Both the position numbers and the translations under genes were made by a program. From positions 2,654,603 to 2,718,602 of the forward strand of contig NW_003314262.1 of assembly GCF_000143415.4 (NCBI RefSeq): 64,000 nucleotides of DNA, written 5' to 3'. Of this stretch, positions 23,527-35,245 are shown in pieces. This DNA is from Selaginella moellendorffii (lineage: Eukaryota; Streptophyta; Lycopodiopsida; Selaginellales; Selaginellaceae). The first letter of the stretch is position 1. Every line of letters starts with the position of its first letter. Under the pieces are notes generated by a model. The model made no database searches. It was given only the letters and a program-made list of their open reading frames with translations, and was not told the origin of the DNA.

Positions 23527-25492
23527 TCACGCAGCAACTCGGATGTAATCGATCGCGTTTCTACAAATGCCAGTCATACTTGCCTCGGGTCCAAAAACCT
23601 GCGAGACAATCCTCGTGAAAGTCAGTAAACAATGCTTTGTCAAGGATCAAAAGGAGGATTTTTTCCTCTAGACTTACTTCGATCGGGATGCCAATATCCC
23701 TGCCAAGTGTTCTCATCCTTTCCAGGCCTTTCTGGTAGTTTGGGCCCCCTCGCCTCACGAATATGTGCACCTTTGCGGCTTTCAGCTGGGATTCCTGCGG
23801 GAATGAAAAGCGAGAATAAGAAACAATAGAAAAAAACAAGAGAAAATGTTTTACCTTCTCGCGGAGCGCGCGGATGATACCATTAAACGTTGCAGCGACG
23901 TCGGTGAAGTTGGCTATGCCGCCACCGATGAGCAACGCTCGGCGGCGTCCGTCTGGATTCGCAGTGACGCACTGCAATGGAACAACTTTGACTGGGAATC
24001 GCTATGAAAGTGAGAAGTTCTTACGTCAATTAAAGCACGAGCATAGTGTAGAGTCTCCTCCTCGCTTGGCGCTCCACTGTACTCGGCGTAGTTTCCCAGC
24101 TCGTGAGCATAACCGAGGTCACCAACCTTCGATTAACGACAATAGCTTTAGACAAAAAAAGGAAAAAAGAAGGAAAAATTACTGTGTCGGCATAGATCAC
24201 ACTCGCGCCACCGCCAGCGACCATTGTCCAAATGCGACCTTTCGGATTTAGTATTGTCAGCTTTAAAGACGCACCAGTCTGAACAAAACAAATTCGAGTC
24301 ATCAGAAGACTAAGGAAAGAGAGGAAGAAGTCTGACCTTTTCATCCATCTTGTGGATTGACTCCTCAGCAGGTGTCATCACTCTGCCAAATGGAACTGGA
24401 AATTCCACATTGCCCCACCTGCATGACATCACAAGTGTCAGCATATAGCAAAAGATGTGGCAGTATACTTCTGGAAGTTTTTGAAGAGAGCTGTGTCATC
24501 CAACTCTCCACGCATGTCCAGAGGATACGGTTCGCCATTCACCAAAGTGAAGGGATTCATCTCGATCAGAGAGAAGTCCAAGTCTGAAAAAGAAAAATTC
24601 GCCTTGTAAATAAGAATGCAGGCTGTTTCATAAGGCAGTGCACCTTGAAAGACGCTAAAAACTCCTCTTATGAACGTCTCAATCTTGCCACGAATCTGCA
24701 TCAAGCACCTGTTTCCTCAGAAATATAATTGCAAGACTTTAAACTTGGAAACTTTGACCTCTAATGGAAGCGTGGCAATAAGCGGTGCACAAGTTTCCGC
24801 AGTCAAAGGCTGTTCTGTAGGCACGAAAACCGTCTTGACCTGGGAAAGAAGAAGAAAACATCAATTAGGCAACTAGCAACAAACACACCGCAATTGAAAG
24901 TATTAAACAAGCTACCTTTTCCCAGTTTTCCTCGATCTCGATGCCTCCACACTCAGAAAAACTAATCTCCACACCAAGACGATGTGACACCAGCGAAAGG
25001 TAGAACTCACTGTCGTGTGGAATAAACGGTTCCACAATGAAAGTTGTGATGGGGGCTTTGGTTCCGTCCATCTCAACCTCCCTGCCCAGCCTTTCCTTGA
25101 CAAAAGCCTCGACTCCGGCCAAGTCCAAGTTTAGAGCCACCTAAACCACCAAGTCTTGTGTCAACTTCTCTATATGACCAAGAAGGATAAATTGACAAAC
25201 TCACCAGCCCACTCTTTCCACGCTTGCCAAACAGCATGTCTGGTTTCACGACGAGCCTGGTCGAATTGAGCCATGGTTCCTTGTCAGCCAAGGCGTCGAA
25301 ATCGGTATCTTGAGTCACCTATCAAGAGCAAAGCAAAAGAAAACGATAGAGTAACGATGCAATTTGAAAAACACGACAAGAAATAAATTCTACCTGCGCG
25401 GAATGGAGCGCCAAATCGATGCTCGCCAATCGCTTGAGGTGCTGCTTGAGCAAGCGCTTGGAGTCATACTCACGGATCTTCTTCCTGGCCAT
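23527..25492 (-). CDS. ACLA: ATP-citrate lyase subunit A (alpha chain)
   Basis: Makes cytosolic acetyl-CoA from citrate, CoA and ATP together with subunit B; feeds wax, sterol and flavonoid synthesis. Twelve minus-strand exons join in frame: 25394-25492, 25205-25318, 24916-25140, 24759-24839, 24644-24695, 24469-24583, 24337-24418, 24183-24278, 24025-24126, 23855-23971, 23678-23794, 23527-23598. The product is 423 residues, exactly the usual plant length. Seen: start [22 protein letters not shown]-grasp region with [14 protein letters not shown] and [89 protein letters not shown], and the end [18 protein letters not shown]. Introns are mostly 50-100 bases. All junctions keep conserved residues, so the model is firm. 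Subunit B is not in the window. Confidence 0.98.
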
Positions 25493-25934
25493 GGCGCTAG
25501 TGCTGCTGATGCATCAACCAATCGATCAATCAATCTATCAGCAGCATTCCAGACCGAAATTTCGCGAGATTTTCACGACACAAGCGCAGGAATGCAGCAT
25601 CGGCACGAAGATCTAGCAATTCCAGAAGAGATTTTGGAAGAGATTTCGGCAATGGAGCGACGAATCGAGATCAGCTCAGCGAATCGACACGCAAAGGAGA
25701 TGAGCACGCAAGACGACCGCGATTCTTACCTGGGAGAATGGGCGCCTTCTTCTCACCTAACCCGCCCTAACAACAAAAATAAGCAAACCTACACTTTGAT
25801 TTTAAATAGCTAGGCTAGAGAAGAATGAAACAAATTGTCTCGCTCCAGAGAGTCGAGCGCTGTCAATCATCTAATTCGCTAGCTAACTAGATCGAGGCAA
25901 ATCTCTCAAAATGTGGATCCATCGATCGGCTCGA
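25493..25934. other. ACLA promoter side and glucanase 3' flank
   Basis: Spacer of 442 bases between the ACLA start and the stop of the next minus-strand gene. Repeated 'atcgatcgatcaatcaatc' strings at 25515-25535. Contains the ACLA leader; no other gene seen. Confidence 0.4.
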
Positions 25935-27776
25935 TCACTGCGATGGATAGACGCATGTCCCATAACCTGGAAAAAGAAAAAATAACCAAGAAAAAAAACA
26001 CATCAAATCCATCGAAACTCCATCGATCGATCGATCGATCGAGCGAGAAACCCCAAAACTTACTTGGATCCGACACCGTGAGGAGCGCATTGTTGTTAAA
26101 GTAGCAGTTCCAGAAGTTCCGCCCGTGCTTGTGGAAGTAGCTGTTGAACGCAAACGACGAGTGCGACTCGAGCGTGTCCGGCTGGAAGCAAGCGCCGCTC
26201 CCTTGAATCGAGCCGCAATCCGCGCCGCCCTCGCCGCACGCGAAATTCAGCGCCGCCTCCAGCGATCCCACGGGCGACCCGGGCTTGGATATACACCAGA
26301 TTCGCGGCCCGGTACCACCACCGCCACCACCACCGCCGCCACCGCCGCTAGGAGGCTGGTAGCTCGGTGGCGGCTGGTAGGCCGGCGTTGGGGGAGGCTG
26401 GTAGACCGGCGTTGGGGGAGGCTGGTAAGCCGGCGTTGCGGGCGGTACCTGGTACAGTGGCGGGCTGTGGTAGTAGGGCGCCGGCGGGGGCTCGTCTGGC
26501 GAGGGGTAGGGATGAGCTGGCGGCTGAGGTGGCGGCGGCGGGAACACGTTGGCGTAGCGCTGTCCCCCCTTGAACAGCCCGATATCATACACCACCGACA
26601 TGTCGGGCTTGAAGAGGCCGAAGTTGCGCTCGGTGGTCGGGCCGGGCTTCTGGTTCTCGTTGAAGAGCGCAAAGATGTACGTGTCCATGAGCTTGCCGTG
26701 TCGCATGGGCGTGCCCATGGACGTGACGTGGGCGATGAGGTTGCGGTTGTAGACCATGGCATTGTTGACGCTCACGCCAAACTCGGTCGGGTCGCCCGCC
26801 GACGGCCACCCGGTCTCCGACACCACGATCCCGATGTCCTGGAACCCTAATTTCGCCATGGCCGAGTACACCGCGTCCACCTGGGCGTCCATGAGGTTGT
26901 AGTAGCGCAGCTTGGTCTTTGGATCCACCACGCCGGCGTTTGGGAGGAAGAGGGCGTAGGCGAGCGTGATGTTTAGCGGCGAGCTCTTGTACGCGAAGTA
27001 GGGGTATGTGTTGACCATGAACGGCGACCCGGTTTGACTGAGGAACTGGAGCATGGGCTTGATGACGTGAGAGACCAGGTCCGTACGGAATGCGCCCGAG
27101 GAGGGCGGGTAGCTGGAGGAGAGTACGGACAGCGAATGCGGGGTGGAGACCTTTACCTGGTTGTCGATCCGGAGCGTGACCAGCGCCGAGTGGATGTTCT
27201 GCATCACGGGCACGATCCAGCCGTTGATCTGGTCGTCGTTCCCGGCCAGAATCTCGTTGCCGACCAGGATGGTCCGGATCTGCGTGGCCGGGAGGTAGCA
27301 CGCGACGTTCTCGTTGACCCATTTCTGGGCGGCGTGGGCGTCGAGTAGCGAGTGAATCTGCTCGTTCTTCACCATCACCGTGAACTCGATGCCGGTGTTG
27401 GCGAAGGCCTCGATGATGGCGGCATTGGTGTCGTAGATCTTCACCTTGGTGATGGTGGTGGACTGGACGAGCTCGCGGACCCTCTGCGGCGTCGGGAGGT
27501 TGTTCCCGAGCTGGCCGTAGTTGATGCCGATGTTGCTGTAGGTGCAGCAGGGATTCGCGGAGGGAGCGCTGGGAGGAAACGCTGCAAGAGAAGCGATCGA
27601 TCATGAAGCTCAAGCTCAAGCTGTGAATCCAAGCAATGCCATTCTATTGCAATGCAGCAGGAGAGATTCCAAGAGTGGGACTTACTCGAAGAGATCGTAG
27701 AGAAGGACGTGAGTAGCAGCAGTGTGGCGAGGAGAAGAGCCGGCGGCCTCCTCTTTTCGCGAGCCCCTGGCGCCAT
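25935..27776 (-). CDS. GH17 glucan endo-1,3-beta-glucosidase with proline-rich linker and X8 (CBM43) domain
   Basis: Three exons on the minus strand: 27686-27776, 26064-27581, 25935-25966 (546 residues). Order: signal peptide with hydrophobic core ALLLATLLLLTSF; GH17 barrel beginning IGINYGQLGNNLPTPQRV; acid/base Glu in ILVGNEILAG; nucleophile Glu in VVSETGWPSAG; conserved FALFNENQKPGP and NFGLFKPD; then a Pro/Tyr linker made of 27-base tandem units (PPPTPxYQ, 26350-26455) and a Gly run; finally the X8 callose-binding module, WCISKPG, CG...DCGSIQ, CFQPDTLESHSSFAFNSYFH, NCYFNNNALLT. The last 10 residues (GTCVYPSQ) come from a separate 32-base exon supplying the last Cys. Secreted to the wall; no clear GPI signal because the protein ends right after X8. 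Tandem with the next gene. Confidence 0.93.
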
Positions 27777-28708
27777 AGCCCGAGCTCGATTGGAAGAAGA
27801 GCTCTCTATTCTATCCTAGACAAGAGAAAAGAGGGAGAGCTCTGCCCTCTTCTCTTCTTCCTTTCGAACAGAGAGAAGAAGGGCTAGGATCTCACTGTCC
27901 GAAAGAAGAGCTCCCCTTCTCTCTCTTTCTTATGTACGCTCCTCTGCCATTAAATGCAGGTGTATGTGGAAGCGTACGCTTTTACGATACACATACGGTC
28001 GGTCGTATGCTTGGGTAAAAGAGAATCTTACCCCAAAACACAAAGGCTAAGCGCGCGGCGACAAGGAGATTTCTCCACACTGATGGTACGAAGGGTAGAA
28101 TCTAGCCACCCCCGAGTGTACGGAAGCGCGGGGAAATCCATCATTTGGAATCAAAGTAACTTTTGAGTATCGTGTGTTGGTAAAATTTTGTTTCACAAGA
28201 AAGCGAAGATCCCTCTTTCTCTTTCCTTTTGGTCTTTTGATAGATTTGGAAAAGCTTGAAGAGTCGGATTTGCGTTTGGATTGGCCAGGAAAGCTGCGCG
28301 TACGGCATTAAACAATGGAGTACGGAAGGGGCAGTAACAAATCGGGCAATTACACGATACTCATGAAAATTACGTGACAAGCGCGCACCCATTGCCACGC
28401 CCCTTCCCTCATCTAGTCGTTTGATAAGAACAAAAGGATAGTAATATTTTTTACTGTCATAGTATAGAGGGCCCTATAGAACAGTGCCACAATGTGGGAC
28501 CTTACACAACGGCTCTTAGAAAAATGTACTCTTTGTGGATAGTAAAAACCATGACAAAGACCCTCGGTAAAACTCGACTCGAGCATGTCATATCATCCTT
28601 CTCCTGACACACGCTGGCAGCTGACATGCGAGGCAGGGGCAAAAGTAGTCACAGGTTCGAACCTCCTCTCACAAACCGACAAACGTACCAGAGCTCAACT
28701 CTATATCA
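27777..28708. other. Intergenic between tandem glucanase genes
   Basis: Upstream region and leader of the 25935-27776 gene. At 28631-28670 'cacaggttcgaacctcc' has a tRNA B-box, maybe a SINE remnant. No coding sequence supported. Confidence 0.4.
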
Positions 28709-30252
28709 TCACGTAGCCTGGTACTTGCAGGCTCCATAACCTGCGAGATTCCACCCGAATCAAAAGATCCACTTGAAGAACATCGATGAGAAACTTACTT
28801 GGGTCTGTGATGGACAGCATTCCAACTCCAGCGAAGTAGCAATTCCAAAAGTTCCTGCCGTGCTTCTGGTAGTACGCATTGAACGCGTACGAGGCGTGCG
28901 AGTTGAGCGTCTCCGGCGTGTAGCATCCGCCCCCTCTTTGGATCGCCTGGCAATCCGCGGACCCTTCTCCACACGCGAAGTTCAACCCCTTGAGAAGCAC
29001 CGAATCGTCGGCATTGGGCTTTGCAATGCACCAAATGTGCCTGTTCGTCGACCGAGGAGGTGGAGGAGGAGGAGAGCTCGGACTGGAGCTCGGACTCGGA
29101 GAGCTCGGACTGGAGCTCGGGCCCGGAGAGCTCGGACTCTTTAACAGCCCAATATCGTACACCGCTGTACCGTCCGAGGTGAAAAGCCCATAGTACTGCT
29201 CGGACACCGGCCCCGGCTTCTCGTTCTCGTTGAAGAGCGCGAAGATAAACACGTCCACGCTGGCGTTTGGGCGGGCCGGGGTGCCCACGCCGGACGCCAC
29301 GTAGTCCACAAGGTTGCTGACGTAAGCCCGGGCGTTTGTGAGGTTCGCCCCCGGCTCGTCACTGGCACCCCGGGACGGCCACCCGGTCTCGGAGATGGTC
29401 ACCGCCACGTCATGGACGCCCAGCGCCTGCATTGCCGCGTACGTGGCGTCCAGCTGGGCGTCCAGAAGGTTGGTGTAGCGCAGCTTCGTCCGGGGGTCCA
29501 CTATGACATTGCCGGGACGCAAGAGGGCGTAATTCAGTGACACGTGGGCGGGATCGTTATGATATGCGAAGTAGGGGTAGGCGTTGATCATGAGCGGCGA
29601 GCCGGTCTTGGAGAGGAATTGGAGGAGGGGGATTATGACTTGGAGGAAACTCGGGCGGAAAGTCCCCGAGGATGGGGGGTATGACATGGCGAGGACGGCG
29701 AAGGAGTGGGGAGTGCTTATTTTGATGCGATCGTGGAGGCCGAGCGACGCGAGCGCGGCGTAGACATTGTTGATGCACGGCATGAGAAAGGAGGAGAAGG
29801 ATCCATTGGCGATGGTGAGAGCTTCGTTGCCCGCGGCGATGGCGATGATGTTCGTGTGGGGGAGGAAGGCGACGATGTGCTGCTTCACCCAGATGGCCGC
29901 GGCGGTGGGATTGCTGCCCAGCGATTCCAGCTGCTCGTTGGGGATGCCCACCACGATCGAGACGCCGGAGCCCGCGAAGGCGTGGAGGACGCTGGCGTCG
30001 GCGTCGTAGAGCTTGATCCTGGCGATGGAGGTGGAGGAATTGACGAGATGGGCGACCTGATCCGGCGATGGGAGATTGTTTCCAAGCGTCCCATAGTTCA
30101 CTCCCACCACTGACGTTGCTTCTACCGATCGCCCAACTGAGAGAAAAGCATCCATCGACCGATCGAAAGATAAAAAAGGAAGCTCTACCTTGGATGACGA
30201 ACAAGACGATTGCGATGATGATCACTCCTCTCGACATAGGCGCTCGTGGCAT
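28709..30252 (-). CDS. GH17 glucan endo-1,3-beta-glucosidase with Ser/Pro linker and X8 domain (tandem paralogue)
   Basis: Three exons: 30189-30252, 28799-30136, 28709-28740 (477 residues). Same architecture and same intron phases as the neighbouring gene, including a 32-base last exon (GACKYQAT). Parts: signal anchor VIIIAIVLFVIQ; GH17 start VVGVNYGTLGNNLPSPDQV; acid/base Glu in AIAAGNEALTIANG; nucleophile Glu in VTISETGWPSRG; FALFNENEKPGP and YYGLFTSDG; a shorter SSPSSPSP linker; X8 with WCIAKPN, FACGEGSADCQAIQ, CYTPETLNSHASYAFNAYYQ. Hydrolyses or binds beta-1,3-glucan (callose) in the wall. The two linkers are unrelated while the domains are alike, so linkers diverged faster after duplication. 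Confidence 0.93.
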
Positions 30253-30596
30253 TTTCTCGCGATAGAGAATAAGTAGAATATACCACGGTCATTGTCCATT
30301 GCTGCGTGTATTTACCTCGCGGCCACTGCCACGCTGTCAGCTACATTGTAAGAATCCCAAAGTAGCCCTCTTAACGGTCGGAAATTACACGAAGCCCTAA
30401 TATTTTAGGGCAAGCCTAAGGGTGAAAAGGCCGGGTATATTCTCGCACCATTATGAAACTAACCACGGTTTGGAGAGTTTCGTAAGGAGCTGGCAGTTAC
30501 TGTGACCACGAATGTGGTACTGCCACGTGTAGCATTTCACAGTGCTGTGAAATTGGGGGTTTGGTTGTGGAAATTAGGGCTCTTGGATGGACTGGA
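30253..30596. promoter_or_regulatory. Divergent promoter, glucanase / small unknown gene
   Basis: 344 bases separating opposite starts. 'ccctaatattttaggg' (30394-30409) is an imperfect palindrome around a TAAT core. No clear TATA box. Confidence 0.35.
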
Positions 30597-31146
30597 ATGG
30601 CTCGTGCTGGACACTCGGTTAGAAGAAATCAAAGCAAGAAGGGGAGGTTACCAGCGGTTATTTGTTTTGATTTTGCAGAGAATGCAAGCAATCCACACCC
30701 GGCACCGTCACCTCAACTCGTGGAGCTCGAGAAAGCTTTGGCTGCGGCAATAGACAAGGTAAAAAGGAAAACGATATCAAAGAAAACCCCAAAGAAGCTC
30801 TGGTTCGATCCAAAAGCTTTTGCTCTTCTTCTTTCCTTGGTTTTCTATTCTAGCTTTGTTGGTCAGACGGAAACTCTCTTTCGCGTGTTTAGATCGAGCA
30901 AGGCGAGCAAGGTGAGGCGCTTCTTCCAATTGTTTCCACTACATCCTGGATTTTGATGGATAGACTTTCCAGGAGCAGCAAGCGAGGTCAAGCGATTCGG
31001 AGGCACACACGAGATGCTCCGGAGTATCAATCGAGACGAGGAGTCGAAGGAACAGCAGTCGAAACTCGCGACGGCAAAGCCTCCAGGTTTGAGAAGAACG
31101 AGAGAAAAACTCCATACTGTTTACTTTCTCCAATCCAGGACGATGA
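30597..31146 (+). CDS. Small unrecognised protein with a micro-exon
   Basis: Proposed exons 30597-30758, 30893-30911, 30973-31086, 31139-31146 join in frame to 100 residues: MARAGHSVRRNQSKKG..., then VELEKALAAAIDK joined through a 19-base exon (IEQGEQ) to AASEVKRFGGTHEMLRSIN. Continuity of a charged helical stretch across the three junctions (DK-IEQGEQ-GAASEVKRF) is the evidence. If the last intron is retained the frame runs on to a stop near 31190. No family recognised; no signal peptide or membrane segment. Convergent with the next gene. Confidence 0.5.
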
Positions 31147-31702
31147 GCACCAATCCAATGGATCCGGAGAGGGTCTGTTGCTCGCTGTGAATAAGTTCCT
31201 GTCCGCAAAAGAAGCCCACCAACATCACCACCACCACCACCATCACTGAACACTCAGAGGAGAACGAAGCTCTCTCGACTGTAAAAATTAGGAGCAAAGA
31301 AACACAACGCAACTCACAACAAATACGCGAGGCGGTACTTACTCGAGTTCTTTGCTGGGAGGAAAAACTTATAAAACTTATCACTGTTTCATTTCCTTGC
31401 AAAGCTTTGAAAGAGTAGAATCACTGTCCCCTTCCCTGATAAAAACAATGGAAAGGGATTAGTGAGCACTGTCAAAACTATCTCAAAAGCTTACCAGGCG
31501 ATTGGTTCCTCGTTCCCTGTAGTTGCTTTGCCTCGAAGAAGGAATTGAGTTACGGGAAAACGAAACTATGTTATGTACGTAGCGAATGCAACAATGGCAA
31601 CGAGAGTAAAGCGTCTCTCCAAGAAAGAAAGAAGCCATAGCATGAAACTACAGGAAAGGGAAAAATTTACCATTGCGTTTCCTTCTTTGCTGTACTGTGA
31701 CT

Positions 31703-32354
31703 TCAGAGGTTTTGTTGGAGTCCTTGCTTGGGAGGGACGATTGCACGAAACACTCCTTCTTTCCGCTCAAGCTCCCGCATTCTCTTGGGCGATGGCGGTG
31801 GCGAAAGCTCTGGAGGAGAAGACGCATGCGACGATGCTGCTCCCTCTCGGCGTGTTTTTATCGGGGGAGGCGCTTTGTCGAAAGCATAGCCCTGGGAGCA
31901 AAAGGACGAAGGCAAAAACGTATCAAACTTGCAAAGAATAATATGAAAGTTCCCCGCAACGCAGAGGAATACAAGTATACAAACCTCTACAGGGCGTTTC
32001 CCGGGAGACGGCGATGTTGTGTCATCGTCTCCACTTTGAGAGTTTGCTTTGTCCACGGCGCATTTGCTAGCCTCATCAGATGACTGCTGCGTTAAAGAAG
32101 AAACAACGTCAGCGTGTCGCTGTCGGCGAGCTATTTAATTCAAAGCGAAAGTTTTACCGGAAAATCCTTTGGATGTGCCGAGCTCTCTCCTTCGACATCA
32201 CTCGGGCCATCGGGCTCAGTCGAAGTGTGATCGCCTGGAAAAACAACGACACGCACCAACCAAAAAATCGAAATTCTTCCTCTCGAAAAAACGCAATTTT
32301 TCTACCTCCTTCAAGGTCCTTGGATGGCTTTGCTTCTTTTTTCGTCCCCTCCAT
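31703..32354 (-). CDS. Unrecognised acidic, Pro/Ser-rich protein
   Basis: Four exons join in frame on the minus strand: 32306-32354, 32158-32234, 31985-32086, 31703-31891 (138 residues), starting MEGTKKEAKPSKDLEGG. Composition is acidic then Pro/Ser-rich (SPPELSPPPSPKRMRELERK). More coding-like sequence with good splice sites continues to about 31381 but in another phase, so the true C terminus may lie there after an unseen short intron or a frameshift. No domain recognised; probably disordered and nuclear (KRMRELERK). The spacing of 50-100 base introns matches the neighbours. Confidence 0.45.
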
Positions 32355-32749
32355 GCTCAATTGTCGCTAAAACCAGAGGCTTTAGAGGAAACTAGCGTGC
32401 AAGAAAGCCCAAAAAAAAGGGGAAAATTGTTTTCTAGAAGAAGAAAAAAAAAAACCAGAGAAGCTACCTCAGCTCGATGGCAGCAGCATTGTGAACTAGC
32501 CAACTCCGGCCATTGAGTGTTGGATCTTTCCGGCAAAGGAGCTCCCTCGGGAATGCGGCTATCCTGCGAATTCAGTACCTTCAAAGCCCTAGAGCAATCA
32601 CCACTCAAAACCACCCTCTCTCACTCACACACACAGCAAAGCCCAAGCGCTATGGCCTGCCCAAGAAGACGATCACTGGCCAGACCAAGCACCAAAATCC
32701 CGACGAAGGCGCCATGACACCATAACCCAACTCACCCAAGCCTGACGAG

Positions 32750-32793
<44 letters not shown>

Positions 32794-33209
32794 AAGGACC
32801 CTCCTTTCCACACCGCTATAGCAAATAGCAAACCAACGGTTCCGATGCGGTGGCACCGGACGTGGCGAGCCACACGCCGTTGATTCTTGCAAGATCGTGG
32901 GAGGTCACTCTTTTCTCTCGTGGATTTCAAGGGAGAATGCCTGCCTCAAGAACAGACAGATTGATACGAGGATTATAAAAAAGATATCCACTTATCTGGA
33001 ATGCAGCCAGCCAGTAACGATCGCATCCAGAATTTAAAGGGCTGCCAGATCTTGCACAAGCCGTTTTTCGTCGAAGAGCTCCCGCCATTAAAACACCAGA
33101 CGGAGATATGGATTGTTCTTCCCCCTTCGCAGCACTGTGTATGGATCAATCAGTCTGTCCAAGAAAGGCGTTATGAGAGTTCGCGAGGAAGGCAAAAGGT
33201 GGAAAGTTT
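32355..33209. other. Intergenic with CT microsatellite
   Basis: Leader and promoter of the 31703-32354 gene and 3' flank of TIC56. Contains a long CT run (32752-32792). An open frame at 32513-32725 has no ATG start and is not supported. Confidence 0.45.
32752..32792. repeat. (CT)n microsatellite
   Basis: About 20 uninterrupted CT units, upstream (GA on the minus strand) of the gene starting at 32354. Confidence 0.95.
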
Positions 33210-35245
33210 TTAATCCAGGTTACCTTGAGCATCGCCCTCGTTCTTCTTCGGCTCCACAATGAGCTTCTCGCCAGGTTTCCTTGGAAACCTCACACTTGGC
33301 GCCTTGTCAATGCAGCTAAAGAAGTACTCCACATCATCGATCGTCCGGAGATACTCATTCTGGAGTACAAAGAAGAACCGATGAGAGAATCAACAGCCGC
33401 AGAAAAATCTCACCTTCACTGCCTTGAACCACTCCTTTTCAAAATCTGGTCGCGAGTTAAAAGTTCCTAGAGGTTCTCGGTACCAATCAGCCTGGTAAGT
33501 CAAGGCGTCCATAACTTTCTCAATATTGATGAAATCCTTTGGCCGCAGAGCGGGACACAGCTTCATAAGTTTCTTCCTGTGGCAAGACAACAGAAAACGT
33601 TTCAACTGTACTTGGCGCGAATCAAATAAAAGCTCACCTCATGTGGTAGGAAATGAATTTGTCCGGCATTGTTTCCGAAAACCTGTTTAAGTGGTCTGAG
33701 AGCTGAGAGCCACCGGCCCAGAGGAAGACAGTGTGTGTAGGCTCACGCTCTCCAGGCCAAACACCTCCATTTAGCCTCAGCACTGCCCTCTGCCGCTCAC
33801 GGTCCTCGAGAGCCTCGTTCTGGAGCTGCTGGAGAGTCTTCGGCTCGTGTCCTTTCCTCGGAGTAGTCAGTGGAATGCCTCTAGACAGCTTGTAAACCAG
33901 AGCCAATCCTAGAGTAACCATCTTGACTGCATACAAGAGAAGATGAATGGAAAGCTACGAAAAAGGAGGATATAACTTACTGTCCCAGCGATTGATGCAT
34001 CGTTCGAGACCATAAACCATCCCAATTGGAGCCCATTCGTCCATATCCTCTCCCCAGATAAATGTGTTCTTGTCGATCAGGCCACCAGCCCATGCAGTTT
34101 GCATGTTGACAAGCTCCATCGGACCTCTTGTCCTGCCAAGGCGATCCTTATAGTACCATCCTCCCGACCTCATTGTGACTGGAAAACCAAAAAGAAAATG
34201 TTAAGAGTAGAAAGAGCGGACATCATTCATGGTGAAAACTCGCAACACAATAAGCAAAACGCTGAGAAGAAACTTAGAGATCACTTACACACGACTCTCA
34301 TACAAATAACACGAAGTATCTCATTGTGACTGGAAAAAAAATGTAAGAATAGAAGAAAAGCGCATGATAAAAAACCTCCAAAAAGCAAAACGCTGAGACG
34401 ATCTAACAAAGAAACTGAGAGATCACTTGCACGACTCCCAGCAAAATACCCACACACGACTCCCAGACATAAAACACGAATCCAGTAACTAAAGATCCTT
34501 TCAACGTTTGCAAGGTCAAAGAACTCAAAACAAGAAAGAGGAAAAAGAAAAACTAGGAAGCGCAGAGAAAGAAGAGCGAGAACTTACAGTCCGCGTAGCG
34601 CTTGTGGAGCCACTTGAATCCAAAGGCCTGTTGCGCATCGATGGGACGATCGGGAGGATAAGGCCGCTGGCGATACCCCCACAACCCAAACAAGTGCTCC
34701 TTGAGAAAATCCATGATCCTTCCGGCGGCCTCATTCTCCCCGCTGAGCGCCTTCCTCACCAGCGGGATCCCCCTCGGCCCAGGAACTGGCGGCAAAGATC
34801 TCCACATCTTGGTATCCTCCTTTCTCGCCGGAGTCGAGTTCCTCTCCATCTCCAGCTCTGTCCATTCCTTCTCCAGCTGCAAGCACCGCTGCTCAAACTT
34901 ATACTCGAAGCTATTCTCCCAAATCTCCTTCATCTTGAGCGCCTCCTCGCGCTCCTCGGGATTCATCTTCTTGAGGGCGTGGCCGAAGGGATCCTTGACG
35001 CGCGCCATCTCCTCTTCCACCTCAGGAGATTTGGTGTAATCCGGCCTGTTCCTCACCTCCCAGCGGTAGCGCTCCATCCGGCGCTTCATGTCGTCGGGAT
35101 GGATCGGGTGCCGCGACTTCCATTCCTCGATCGTCTCGTTGGCGAGCTCGCGCAGCGTCGCCGGCGGCTTCTTCTTCCTCCTGCTCTGCGGCGGAGAGGC
35201 GTCGGATCCAGCGCCACGCCGGAAGAAGGGGATGGGAATGCCCAT
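33210..35245 (-). CDS. TIC56: TIC56, chloroplast inner-envelope 1-MDa complex subunit (GYF-like domain)
   Basis: Five exons on the minus strand: 34588-35245, 33981-34178, 33638-33926, 33414-33576, 33210-33359. In Arabidopsis TIC56 is a subunit of the 1-MDa TIC complex with TIC20, TIC100 and TIC214, argued to act in protein import or plastid ribosome assembly. Conserved pieces seen in order: HLFGLWGYRQRPYPPDRPID; the GYF-like core GGWYYKDRLGRTRGPMEL, FIWGEDMDEWAPIGMVYGLE; GREPKT-type KGHEPKTLQQLQNEAL, NGGVWPGEREPTHTVFLWA; LRPKDFINIEKVMDALTYQ, EWYREPLGT-type DWYREPLGT. The protein ends soon after, without the long acidic C terminus of angiosperm homologues. The last exon may splice at 33222 and stop after one residue instead of reading to 33210. 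No strong transit peptide, as in Arabidopsis. A telo-box (AAACCCTAA) lies just upstream of the ATG. Confidence 0.9.

Noticed and set aside
25949-26045. GATC/ATCGATCG repeats (also at 4745, 23220, 25520)
   Set aside because: Short simple repeats frequent throughout the window; no evidence of a special role.
26585-27619. 344-residue minus-strand ORF inside the first glucanase gene
   Set aside because: Frame-shifted shadow of the GH17 exon, with His/Arg/Pro-rich composition and no domain.
32513-32725. Open frame reading KRYGLPKKTITGQTKHQNPDEG, first thought to be a ribosomal-protein-like exon
   Set aside because: No ATG, no splice partner, no family match I can name, and it overlaps the leader of the minus-strand gene.
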